NCBI GenBank assembly: GCA_002696885.1
Contig: NZSO01000046.1
Span: 1-25,436, forward strand
Length of the DNA stretch: 25,436 nucleotides
Direction of reading: 5' to 3'
DNA from: Verrucomicrobiales bacterium
GTDB taxonomy: Bacteria > Verrucomicrobiota > Verrucomicrobiia > Verrucomicrobiales > DEV007
Position numbers and translations under genes: made by a program. Below the pieces are notes generated by a model. That model made no database searches and was not told the DNA's origin. It was given only the letters and a program-made list of their open reading frames with translations. Positions 7,061 through 14,445 of this stretch are shown in pieces (position 1 is the first letter of the stretch; each line of letters opens with the position of its first letter).

Positions 7061-8872
7061 TTAGCTATCAGCCCTGAGTTCTACTGTCGTTGCCGCTAAC
7101 ACCTCTTCAACGGTGGTATCGCCATTCATTACTTTGTGCCACCCGTATTCTCTCATTGGAATGAATCCTTCTTCGATAGCTTTTGACTTAATTTCTGCGG
7201 ATGATGCCCCTTTCACGATGAGTTCTTCAATTGAAGGCGTCACCAAACAAACTTCGTATATTGCAAGCCTTCCAAGATAACCGCTATTCCGACAACGATC
7301 ACAACCTCCATCCTTAGCAACACATATTTCACCGTTCAAATCATTGGGCACTCCAATACTATCCAAGTATTCTCTGGAATATTCTGTTGGAACCTTACAG
7401 GAAGGACATAGTCTTCGGACCAATCGCTGAGCAAGGAAAGCACGTACAGATGCAGACACAAGGAAAGGCTCAACTCCCATATCAGTGAGTCTGGAGATTC
7501 CTCCAATCGCATCATTAGTGTGCAGAGTACTGAAAACAAGGTGACCTGTAAGGGATGCTCTGACCGCAATTTCTGCGGTCTCCAAATCCCTCATCTCACC
7601 AATCATTACAATATTTGGATCCCCCCTAAGGATACTACGTAACCCTCGGGCAAACGTTAAATCAATCTCAGGCTTAACAGCAATTTGCATGACGCCATCA
7701 AGCTTATTCTCAACAGGATCTTCAATGGTGACGATTCTCGTTTCAGATTTATTTAATTCCGATAAAAAAGTGTATAAGGTGGTTGATTTACCTGAACCAG
7801 TAGGACCAGTAATTAGAATAATGCCATTGGACATCGATAAAAGTTGATCAATTCTTGATCGGGTATGATCAATGAGCCCTAATCGATTAAGATTAAACTT
7901 CTCTTGGTTTAATAATCTTAAACTTACACTTTCTCCCTCGACTGTTGGTATTGTTGCAACACGAACATCAATTTGTTGATCTTCAAGAGATAAATTTATT
8001 CTACCATCTTGTGGCAATCGCCTTTCTGCAATATCCAGTCTAGACATGATTTTCAATCGCGCTATTACTGAGGATGCTAGCGCGTTGATGTTTTCTGGGA
8101 CCGCCACATCATGCAGCATACCATCAATTCGATATCTAATTCTCAAATCTGAGTGCAATGGCTCAACGTGAATATCAGTAGCTCGCTGCTCTAAGGCTTC
8201 ACGAATAATTTGATTCACAAATTTCACAACTGAAGCCTCTTCGTCCTCGTCCTCATCTAGAACATTTGCTTCATCTTTATCAACCTCCAATGAATCCATA
8301 TCAAGATCCCGACCAGCAAGAATTTGCTCAAACGTGTCTGCCCCGACACCATATAACTCTTGTATTCCTTGAAGGACCTTGGTGCGAGAAGACATTGACC
8401 ATTCGATCGGATAATCAATCGCTTGGCTTGCAGCTTGTCGTGCAAGATAATTGAATGGGTCATATGTAGCAATACGAAGACGCATTTGTCCATTGGACTC
8501 TGATTCCTCTTTACGCTCTTCGCTACCAGGCTGCTCTGGCAATTCGTTACTGGCATCATCTGGGTCAACCTCTTCAATTAATTCTGAACCATCTCCGAAA
8601 GACAATGGTAATAACCTATGCTTGAGGGCAATTTTTGCCGAGCAAACTTCTTTTAGCTTTCTCTTGTTGATGGGCTTTAGGTTTTCCTCCCAGCCAAGAT
8701 GTAATTCTTCAGCTAGTCCTTTTAAAAAATCTTCCTCGGGTACTAGTTCTCGATTCAACAACTCTTCAATAACTGGTCTTTGACCAGACAATGACTCTTC
8801 AATGGCCTGCTGTAGCTCATCGCCATCGCCATCTTGAAATTTTTTGGCAGTGTTTAAAAAGATCTTATTCAT
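7061..8872 (-). CDS. gspE: Type II secretion motor ATPase GspE
   Basis: A 603-residue cytoplasmic hexameric ATPase. Motifs: ATDIHVEPLHSDLRIRYRIDG (Asp-box region and N2 domain, about 231-251), Walker A GPTGSGKST (356-364), Asp box about 380-390 (TIEDPVE), Walker B IVMIGEMRD (421-429), His box GHLVFSTLHTNDA (443-455), and a zinc-binding C-terminal metal domain with Cys489, 492, 524 and 527. The four Cys set separates GspE from PilT. The N-terminal domain, which docks on GspL, is interrupted by an acidic low-complexity insert (about 96-128, Glu/Asp/Pro/Ser), and a second acidic linker sits at about 190-213. It is the first gene of the operon. The ATG has no clear Shine-Dalgarno. A PilB-like pilus motor is the alternative; the downstream gspF-K genes favour GspE. 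Confidence 0.96.
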   Translation of the reverse strand: MNKIFLNTAKKFQDGDGDELQQAIEESLSGQRPVIEELLNRELVPEEDFLKGLAEELHLGWEENLKPINKRKLKEVCSAKIALKHRLLPLSFGDGSELIEEVDPDDASNELPEQPGSEERKEESESNGQMRLRIATYDPFNYLARQAASQAIDYPIEWSMSSRTKVLQGIQELYGVGADTFEQILAGRDLDMDSLEVDKDEANVLDEDEDEEASVVKFVNQIIREALEQRATDIHVEPLHSDLRIRYRIDGMLHDVAVPENINALASSVIARLKIMSRLDIAERRLPQDGRINLSLEDQQIDVRVATIPTVEGESVSLRLLNQEKFNLNRLGLIDHTRSRIDQLLSMSNGIILITGPTGSGKSTTLYTFLSELNKSETRIVTIEDPVENKLDGVMQIAVKPEIDLTFARGLRSILRGDPNIVMIGEMRDLETAEIAVRASLTGHLVFSTLHTNDAIGGISRLTDMGVEPFLVSASVRAFLAQRLVRRLCPSCKVPTEYSREYLDSIGVPNDLNGEICVAKDGGCDRCRNSGYLGRLAIYEVCLVTPSIEELIVKGASSAEIKSKAIEEGFIPMREYGWHKVMNGDTTVEEVLAATTVELRADS

Positions 8873-9194
8873 CGGTACTTAACCCACAATTGATCACAAA
8901 ATATCTTTTCGATCTCATAACTTAATATATTACGAAGATGAAATTGTTTCGGACTAAAAAGGGGAACAAAATGTGCCACAATTAGTCAAAAATCGCATCA
9001 ACAAAAAGATGTAAATAAGGATATTCTTTAATCTTTAAATAATCTTTGCGTAATCTTGACAGAAAGTGGGTTTAAGAGAATCCGCGGAAAAAATGGCTAT
9101 TCCAAAATAAGCTTAATTAAATTTTTGATAGATTATCCTAATTACTTGAAAATCAATGAATTAAAATAATTGTAGCCGGTATTGAAATATAAAA
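8873..9194. other. 322-base intergenic region upstream of the gsp operon
   Basis: No coding region is visible on either strand. The stretch is AT-rich and lies between the end of the lipoprotein gene and gspE, both on the minus strand. It must hold the 3' end of the lipoprotein transcript and the gsp promoter. The one clear element is a triple direct repeat at 9029-9061. No strong intrinsic terminator hairpin followed by U's was found, and no convincing -35/-10 pair was found close to gspE. Confidence 0.7.
9029..9061 (-). promoter_or_regulatory. Three phased 11-bp direct repeats, candidate OmpR/PhoB-type operator
   Basis: On the plus strand TAATCTT occurs at 9029, 9040 and 9051, three identical 7-mers each followed by a 4-base spacer, giving an exact 11-base period. 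Read toward gspE the unit is AAGATTA. Direct 7-bp repeats spaced one helical turn apart are the classic layout of binding sites for OmpR/PhoB-family response regulators. The array is about 157-190 bases upstream of the gspE start. That it controls the secretion operon is inference; no response regulator gene is in the window. Confidence 0.5.
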
Positions 9195-10199
9195 TCAGTC
9201 TTCCGCTTTAGGCAATTTGAATAAATTACCGGAAAAAGGGCAACGCAATACCGAGCCAGGGGATTTGCCTTGGACATCAATGAGCTGACCTCCATAAGGA
9301 CTAATTACGTAACCTACTCTCTTTGACCACCTTGCAAAGGGGACGATAGATTTATCTTTATCCTGCTCTGCTTTGATTTCTGTGTCATCTTTAGATTCGA
9401 TAACTTTGTATTCAATTGAATCTGAAATGGATGCAATTGCCTCATCTACAATATTCTTCTTTTTAACTTCCTCACCTTTTAAGGTATCTCCTATGCTAGG
9501 AATTGTAAAAATTCGACCTGTGTAGGGACACCTGGCTCTTTCCCCCGGCATTAATCCTGTGATGTCTACGACATAACTCCCATTGGTGTAAGGGCTGTAA
9601 ACTAGATTTTCTTTACCGATGACCCGCTTTGCCGTTTGCCCCTCAATAACGGGTTTTTCGGTATTTTTCTGTGTTTCTTCTTCAATTGGAAGTATCTTTT
9701 GCTCTGTGTTTTCGGCATTAACTGCAGCAACCGGAGACATCGCATCTCCAATGTTTAGAGTAGGCTGAACGTTATCGGGGACAAGGAACTTAAGGCCAGA
9801 ATGAGGACAAATGACCTCTTCTCCAGCTTGGAATCTTTTCACATCCACCAACATTCCCTCTTGGTGAGGAGAGTAAACTAATCCTGGAGCACCTAAAACC
9901 GCTTCTGCCACCATAATTTGATCAATTGGATCTAAAGAAAAACCCGGATTCAAATCGGTTTCTTTAATTGACCACATAAAACCGGTTAAATATTCAGTGG
10001 GCCGACCTTGAACAAACTCCGCATCTTTAATAGAAAAAATATCGAAAGGTAAGCTAAGTAGTTGCCTCAAGAGACCAATTTGCTCAGTTTCTTCCATGTA
10101 TGCCTGTTTTGTTGATTTACAGGAAACGAAAGAAAAAGCGAAAGTAATTACTACTGTCGAGTAAAAGATACTCTTGAAATTTATATTCAATCTATTCAT
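9195..10199 (-). CDS. Lipoprotein with three SP-G-CPxSG modules, function unknown
   Basis: A 334-residue protein with an export signal (hydrophobic IFYSTVVITFAFSFV) ending in FVSC, so Cys27 is a probable lipidation site although the lipobox is not ideal. The middle and end carry three copies of one module at about 107-141, 199-234 and 297-330. Shared features are an opening [YI]SP (preceded by V), a Gly and a 'VD' or 'ID' about 6-10 residues on, a G/PG turn, then CP[HYF][ST]G (Cys131, Cys224, Cys320), an aromatic F four residues after the Thr/Ser-Gly, and a closing [VIL]P. Acidic/Lys linkers (about 142-198 and 235-290) separate them. I do not recognise the family. One Cys per module could bind metal between modules or form intermolecular disulfides. 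It sits alone between the suf and gsp operons, with its own likely promoter. Confidence 0.85.
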   Translation of the reverse strand: MNRLNINFKSIFYSTVVITFAFSFVSCKSTKQAYMEETEQIGLLRQLLSLPFDIFSIKDAEFVQGRPTEYLTGFMWSIKETDLNPGFSLDPIDQIMVAEAVLGAPGLVYSPHQEGMLVDVKRFQAGEEVICPHSGLKFLVPDNVQPTLNIGDAMSPVAAVNAENTEQKILPIEEETQKNTEKPVIEGQTAKRVIGKENLVYSPYTNGSYVVDITGLMPGERARCPYTGRIFTIPSIGDTLKGEEVKKKNIVDEAIASISDSIEYKVIESKDDTEIKAEQDKDKSIVPFARWSKRVGYVISPYGGQLIDVQGKSPGSVLRCPFSGNLFKLPKAED

Positions 10200-10265
10200 T
10201 AGCTGATAATTGTAATCGTATTGATAAATTTTGATTCAGCAGGTTGTATGCCACAGATAAGTTAG

Positions 10266-10294
10266 AATTTAAGATATGTATACTAATTTGGCAA
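10266..10294 (-). promoter_or_regulatory. Candidate promoter of the lipoprotein gene
   Basis: On the minus strand a -35-like TTGCCA (10289-10294) and a -10-like TAAATT (10266-10271) are 17 bases apart. This would start transcription near 10259 and leave a leader of about 60 bases before the ATG at 10199. The -35 matches the sigma-70 consensus at five of six positions, the -10 at four. Found by eye only, in AT-rich DNA. Confidence 0.35.
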
Positions 10295-10321
10295 TTGTTA
10301 AGAAATTTTAATCGATTTTTG

Positions 10322-11623
10322 TTACCTCAGACCAATTCTGTTGAAGCGTCTCTCTAATTTTTTCAAAATCACTTCTTCCAGTTTATCATTGTTAAGACGA
10401 TCTACGGCATCTTTGACAAAACCGAAAGTTACTAGTTGTCTCGAAACTGGCTCCTGAATACCACGTGACATTAAATAGAACAGTTCCTCTTCAGCTACAG
10501 GGTTGGATGTAGAACCGTGGCTACACTTTACTTGATCGGCGTTAATTTCCAAACCAGGCATAGAATTAGCTTCGCACTTATCACTCATGAGTAGATTGCG
10601 ACAAGTTTGATAAGCATCGGTTTGATGGGCACCTTCCTCAACCTTAATCATACCAGCAAACGTAGTTTTTGATTGGTCGTAGAGAGCATTCTTGTAAAGT
10701 AAATCACTTGATGTGTTTGGATGTTCGTGGAGTTGCAAGGTCCTCATATCAAACTCCTGATTTTTTTCAGGAACACTAACAGAGATCATTTCACTACTGG
10801 CTCCATCCCCCATTAAACGGCTAATTGATTCATGACGTAACCAATCGCATCCCAAGTTGAGAGAAAAATTTTTAACTTTGGAATTTCTGTGAGACAAAAC
10901 ATTGGAAGATTGAATGGAATGCGCCTTCTCACTGAGGTTTTGTGTTCTGACATAGGTGAGCGTCGAATCATCCTCTGCAATGAGATCAGAAACCCCACAA
11001 ACTAATCCAAATTGATCGTCTGATGAAGCCACATATTCAGCAACGGTTAGATTGGATTTTTTATCAGTAATTATCAGACTGTAGGGAAAAATTGCAGAAT
11101 CTTTACCTGACAACCAATGAAAAACTTCTATTGGTTCATCAATTTCAAGACCCTCTGGCACATAAATAAAATACCCTTCTTTTTGACGAGCCTGATTGAG
11201 TTTATAAAATTTCTGAGAGCCAAGCCTAGACTTCTCTTTCATGAAGTAAGACTCAATCAAAGTACCGTGATCAATTAAAGCCTGTGATAGAGGCTTAAAA
11301 ATAAAACCTTTGTCAATTAAGTCATCTTTTGAAGGTGATTGATATAGAAATGTGTCATTATTAAATATCATTCTATTATTATCACTATTGAGATGGACTG
11401 ACTCGGATAGATGCTGGTCTATATCAAAACCATCAATACTTTGAGCGTCATTAACGCCTTCATAAGAAAGTTTCTTGATATTAGCAAATCTCCAATTTTC
11501 ATCTTTTCGATTTGGAGAAGGAATTTCTAAAAATTCACTCCATGCTGTTTTTCTCAGTTGTAAGTACCACTCAGGCAAACCTGAGTTTAAAGAACTAGGA
11601 GAGTCTAAAAGAGAGAGAGACAA
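10322..11623 (-). CDS. sufD: Fe-S cluster assembly protein SufD
   Basis: A 433-residue SufD. The N-terminal region has NRKDENWRFANIKKL (about 38-52), typical of SufD. The core is the right-handed beta-helix, and the C-terminus has QVKCSHGSTSNPVAEEELFYL (364-383), where His369 corresponds to the conserved His of the SufB-SufD interface that is needed for cluster building. It forms the SufBC2D scaffold with the two upstream genes; SufD is thought to help iron acquisition. The start is a TTG codon (11621-11623); no in-frame ATG lies near, and the length fits the family (about 420-440). No Shine-Dalgarno is seen. It is the last gene of the suf operon, with no clear terminator before the lipoprotein promoter. 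Confidence 0.95.
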   Translation of the reverse strand: MSLSLLDSPSSLNSGLPEWYLQLRKTAWSEFLEIPSPNRKDENWRFANIKKLSYEGVNDAQSIDGFDIDQHLSESVHLNSDNNRMIFNNDTFLYQSPSKDDLIDKGFIFKPLSQALIDHGTLIESYFMKEKSRLGSQKFYKLNQARQKEGYFIYVPEGLEIDEPIEVFHWLSGKDSAIFPYSLIITDKKSNLTVAEYVASSDDQFGLVCGVSDLIAEDDSTLTYVRTQNLSEKAHSIQSSNVLSHRNSKVKNFSLNLGCDWLRHESISRLMGDGASSEMISVSVPEKNQEFDMRTLQLHEHPNTSSDLLYKNALYDQSKTTFAGMIKVEEGAHQTDAYQTCRNLLMSDKCEANSMPGLEINADQVKCSHGSTSNPVAEEELFYLMSRGIQEPVSRQLVTFGFVKDAVDRLNNDKLEEVILKKLERRFNRIGLR

Positions 11624-11666
11624 TGTAATTGATATTTATTGGTTATTCTAATTTTTGTACACGCCA

Positions 11667-13085
11667 CTAGCCAACAGAGCCTTCCATTTCCAAGTCAATG
11701 AGACGTTTAAGTTCCACTGAATATTCCATCGGGAACTCCCTCACGAGATCATTCACAAACCCATTAACACTCAAGCTCATGGCTTCAGCTTCGCTGAGCC
11801 CTCTTTGTTTCATATAAAAAATCTGCTCCTCGCTCACTTGGCTAACGCTAGCCTCGTGTTGAGTTGCGTGTTGATTACCTCTTACAGTTATAGCGGGATA
11901 GGTATCCGTCCTACTTTTGGAATTAATAAGCAATGCATCACACTCCGTGTTGTTCTTACAACCTTTTAAGTGTTTAGGAATATGGACATGCCCACGGTAA
12001 GTAGATCTTCCTTCACCCACGCTAATCGACTTTGAGACCACATTGGAGGACGTATTGTTAGCAGCGTGTATCATTTTGGCACCAGTATCTTGGTGCTGGC
12101 CATCGTTTGCCAGAGCAATTGAAATCACCTCTCCTCGAGCTCCCTCTCCTTTCATAACCACTCCCGGATATTTCATGGTTAGGCGGCTTCCAATGTTACA
12201 GTCGATCCATCTAACCTCGGCACCCTCATGGGCCAGGCCTCGTTTGGTAACCAGATTGAAAACGTTGGCACTCCAATTTTGTACTGTTATGTATTGAATT
12301 TTGGCATCTTTCATTGCCACTAATTCAACAACCGCACTGTGAAGTGTACTTGTTTCAAATTTTGGCGCTGTGCAACCTTCCATGTAGGTTAACTCAGCTC
12401 CTTCATCAACGATGATGAGAGTTCTCTCAAATTGACCGAACTGTTCGGCGTTAATTCTAAAATACGCCTGCAAAGGATGCTTAACTTTAACCCCAGGTGG
12501 CACATAGATAAAACTTCCCCCGGAAAAGACGGCAGAATTAAGTGCGGAAAATTTATTGTCCCCAGTTGGAATCACTTTGCCGAACCATTTGCGAAATATA
12601 TCAGCATGCTCGGCAAGGCCCTCCGAACTGTTAACAAAAATGACTCCTTGCTCCGAAACTGCATCCTTAACATTTGAATATGCAGCTTCACTATCAAATT
12701 GCGCTTCAACACCAGCTAAAAATTTACGCTCTTTTTCTGGGATACCAAGACGCTCAAAAGTTTCCTTCATCTCATCTGGAACATCATCCCAGCTTCTTTT
12801 AGGAGCTTCACCCGCTGATAGGTAATAACGTATCTCATCGAAGTTTATTGTGTCAAGATCCTCGCTGGCCCAATGAGTTGGCATTTCTTTTTCATTAAAA
12901 ACCTTCAATGCTTTTTGCCTAAACTCCCTCACCCAGTCATCTTCATTTTTGACATTAGAAATGTAATCAATAGTGCCTTCATCTAATCCACGACCAGCGT
13001 CATGCTTGTAATCAACATCGTAATGAAAATTTGATTCCTCTCTATCGATTTCGATACTCTTGTCTGTAGCAGTTTCTGTTTCCAT
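11667..13085 (-). CDS. sufB: Fe-S cluster scaffold SufB
   Basis: SufB scaffold subunit of the SufBC2D complex, on which Fe-S clusters are assembled in the cytoplasm. I start it at ATG 13083-13085 (472 residues, METETATDKS). A TTG five codons upstream could add five residues, but the ATG is enough for the family's usual length of about 470-495. Recognisable stretches (ATG numbering) include GGSFIYVPPGVKVKHPLQAYFRI (about 185-207), the NNTECDALLI segment near residue 380, whose Cys matches the essential Cys405 of E. coli SufB, and the conserved end QIFYMKQRGLSEAEA. The gap to sufC is 17 bases and the gap to sufD 43, so C-B-D are one transcript. Confidence 0.97.
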   Translation of the reverse strand: METETATDKSIEIDREESNFHYDVDYKHDAGRGLDEGTIDYISNVKNEDDWVREFRQKALKVFNEKEMPTHWASEDLDTINFDEIRYYLSAGEAPKRSWDDVPDEMKETFERLGIPEKERKFLAGVEAQFDSEAAYSNVKDAVSEQGVIFVNSSEGLAEHADIFRKWFGKVIPTGDNKFSALNSAVFSGGSFIYVPPGVKVKHPLQAYFRINAEQFGQFERTLIIVDEGAELTYMEGCTAPKFETSTLHSAVVELVAMKDAKIQYITVQNWSANVFNLVTKRGLAHEGAEVRWIDCNIGSRLTMKYPGVVMKGEGARGEVISIALANDGQHQDTGAKMIHAANNTSSNVVSKSISVGEGRSTYRGHVHIPKHLKGCKNNTECDALLINSKSRTDTYPAITVRGNQHATQHEASVSQVSEEQIFYMKQRGLSEAEAMSLSVNGFVNDLVREFPMEYSVELKRLIDLEMEGSVG

Positions 13086-13102
13086 TCGTTTTAAAATCAA
13101 TC

Positions 13103-13861
13103 TTAAGCTTTAATTAGACCTTCCTCTTTAAGCCAATCATAACCTTTTTCTTCGAGCTCAAGGGCAAGATCCTTTGAACCACTTTTAATGATTTGGCCAT
13201 CACTCAGGACATGAACGTGGTCAGGTACAATATAATCCAACAGTCTTTGATAATGAGTAATTACCAGGAAACCTCGGTCGGGAGACCTCATGGCATTCAC
13301 ACCTTCGGCAACAATTTTTAAAGCATCAATGTCCAAGCCGCTATCAGTTTCATCTAATACAGCATAACTTGGTTCAAGCATCATCATTTGAAGCACCTCA
13401 TTTCTTTTCTTTTCGCCCCCAGAAAACCCCTCATTGACAGACCTACCTGTAAACTTTCTATCCATTCCAAGTTGATCCATCTTAGAGTAAATTTCTTTGT
13501 AAAAAGCAACAGCATCAATTTCTTCACCCTCAGGTAATCGAGCTTGCCTGGCTGCTCTGAGAAAATTTGCATTACTAACACCCGGAATTTCAGCGGGATA
13601 TTGGAAGGCCAGAAATAATCCCTCTCTTGATCTCTCATCAATATCCATCTCTAACAAGCTTTTACCATCCAATAAAACATCACCATCAGTAACAATGTAA
13701 TCTTCATGGCCTGCCATTACTTTAGCCAATGTGCTTTTACCAGAACCGTTGGGACCCATAATTGCGTGAACTTCCCCTTTGGGAACCTTAAGACTGAGAC
13801 CTTTTAAAATTTCCGTTCCGTTAATACTGGCAGAAAGATTTATGATTTCTAAACTAGACAT
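13103..13861 (-). CDS. sufC: Fe-S assembly ABC-type ATPase SufC
   Basis: A 252-residue SufC, full family length. Walker A is GPNGSGKST (36-44), the ABC signature is FSGGEKKRNEVLQM (146-159), Walker B and the D-loop are AVLDETDSGLDIDAL (167-181), and the switch His is His203. The KKRNE after the signature and the LDIDAL end of the D-loop are SufC hallmarks and separate it from transporter ATPases. SufC dimerises within SufBC2D and uses ATP to open the SufB-SufD interface. It lies 31 bases after the PerR-like gene and 17 before sufB. The region before its ATG is A/T-rich and has no Shine-Dalgarno. Confidence 0.97.
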   Translation of the reverse strand: MSSLEIINLSASINGTEILKGLSLKVPKGEVHAIMGPNGSGKSTLAKVMAGHEDYIVTDGDVLLDGKSLLEMDIDERSREGLFLAFQYPAEIPGVSNANFLRAARQARLPEGEEIDAVAFYKEIYSKMDQLGMDRKFTGRSVNEGFSGGEKKRNEVLQMMMLEPSYAVLDETDSGLDIDALKIVAEGVNAMRSPDRGFLVITHYQRLLDYIVPDHVHVLSDGQIIKSGSKDLALELEEKGYDWLKEEGLIKA

Positions 13862-13892
13862 TATATTTTAAATAATTGATGAGTGATGAATA

Positions 13893-14327
13893 TTAATTTT
13901 TCCGTCGCGCGCATTTTGGGCACTTTCCTCTGACCGCAACTTCGAACTTTTCTGCTTTCGCACCTTTTGGAATTATAACAGATTTTGATGCCTCAGCTCC
14001 TTCATTAAGTTCGATATCTAGAACTGATGAACATGATTCACAATGAAAGTGCGCATGAGGCTCAAGGTTGCCGCAATATCTTGATGGCTCCCTATCTAGA
14101 TTGACTTGCTTTATTGCCCCTGCACTTACGAGCGTATCGAGGCAATTATAGACAGTGGCTAATGAAATGGAGTCCATACTATTTTTGACTCTCATGAAAA
14201 CCTCTGCAGCAGTCGGATGATCTTGACTTTTCATCAACACATCAAATACCAAACGCCGTTGCGGGGTCATTCGATGACCTCCACCCAGATTAATGCTTTC
14301 AATATTTTTGAGAGGGTTCTTAGACAT
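13893..14327 (-). CDS. PerR-like Fur-family metal-dependent repressor, first gene of suf operon
   Basis: A 144-residue Fur-superfamily regulator. The winged helix holds TPQRRLVFDVL (21-31) and the recognition helix SISLATVYNCLDTL (53-66). From memory it aligns without gaps to Bacillus subtilis PerR: structural zinc Cys96, Cys99, Cys136 and Cys139 coincide, as do regulatory ligands His37, His91, His93 and Asp104. PerR's fifth ligand, Asp85, is Cys85 here. PerR senses peroxide by iron-catalysed oxidation of its His ligands and then releases DNA. Being first in the suf operon suggests it links oxidative or iron stress to Fe-S cluster synthesis and represses itself; an inverted repeat over its promoter supports that. 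Fur or another Fur-family sensor remains possible, hence no gene symbol. Confidence 0.9.
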   Translation of the reverse strand: MSKNPLKNIESINLGGGHRMTPQRRLVFDVLMKSQDHPTAAEVFMRVKNSMDSISLATVYNCLDTLVSAGAIKQVNLDREPSRYCGNLEPHAHFHCESCSSVLDIELNEGAEASKSVIIPKGAKAEKFEVAVRGKCPKCARRKN

Positions 14328-14367
14328 GCTCAGATGACAGGTACAATGTAGCTTATTTTTATCAAGA

Positions 14368-14382
14368 ATTATTCTAAATAAT
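14368..14382. promoter_or_regulatory. 15-bp inverted repeat, candidate Fur/PerR box
   Basis: ATTATT-CTA-AATAAT is a perfect 6-3-6 inverted repeat. Read as 7-1-7, the usual Fur/PerR box layout (TTATAAT-N-ATTATAA for PerR), it has one mismatched pair. It lies 41 bases upstream of the PerR-like start and touches the predicted -10 and start point of that gene, so bound repressor would block transcription of the regulator and the suf genes. The DNA around it is AT-rich, which lowers the weight of a short palindrome. Confidence 0.5.
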
Positions 14383-14410
14383 AATCACATACTAATATTT
14401 ACGCAGTAAA
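14381..14410 (-). promoter_or_regulatory. Candidate promoter of the perR-like/suf operon
   Basis: On the minus strand, -35-like TTTACT (14405-14410) and -10-like GATTAT (14381-14386) are 18 bases apart. A TG one base before the -10 gives it an extended form. Transcription would begin near 14374, inside the inverted repeat, leaving a leader of about 47 bases. Each hexamer matches the consensus at only four positions; the TG and the overlap with the repeat are the supporting points. Confidence 0.4.
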
Positions 14411-14411
14411 T

Positions 14412-14439
14412 TCGACACTAGACCTAATTACCCTATAGT
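14412..14439 (+). promoter_or_regulatory. Promoter of proC giving a leaderless transcript
   Basis: TCGACA (14412-14417) and TATAGT (14434-14439) are 16 bases apart, each matching the sigma-70 consensus at five of six positions. The -10 directly abuts an ATG at 14440, and the standard distance to the start point puts +1 at about 14446, the A of the second in-frame ATG. The proC mRNA would then have no 5' leader, in keeping with the lack of any Shine-Dalgarno. Confidence 0.5.
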
Positions 14440-14445
14440 ATGATT

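Noticed and set aside
8451..8783. 110-codon open frame on the plus strand
   Set aside because: Antisense shadow of gspE; Ser-rich, with no promoter, leader or recognisable motif.
8964..8978. Sigma-54-like TGGCAC element on the minus strand upstream of gspE
   Set aside because: The -24 half is good, but at the -12 position the sequence reads TC where the invariant GC is needed, so it should not work as a sigma-54 promoter.
9056..9061. Perfect TTGACA -35 hexamer on the plus strand
   Set aside because: No -10 follows at 16-18 bases and no plus-strand gene lies downstream for over 5 kb; it arises from the third direct repeat.
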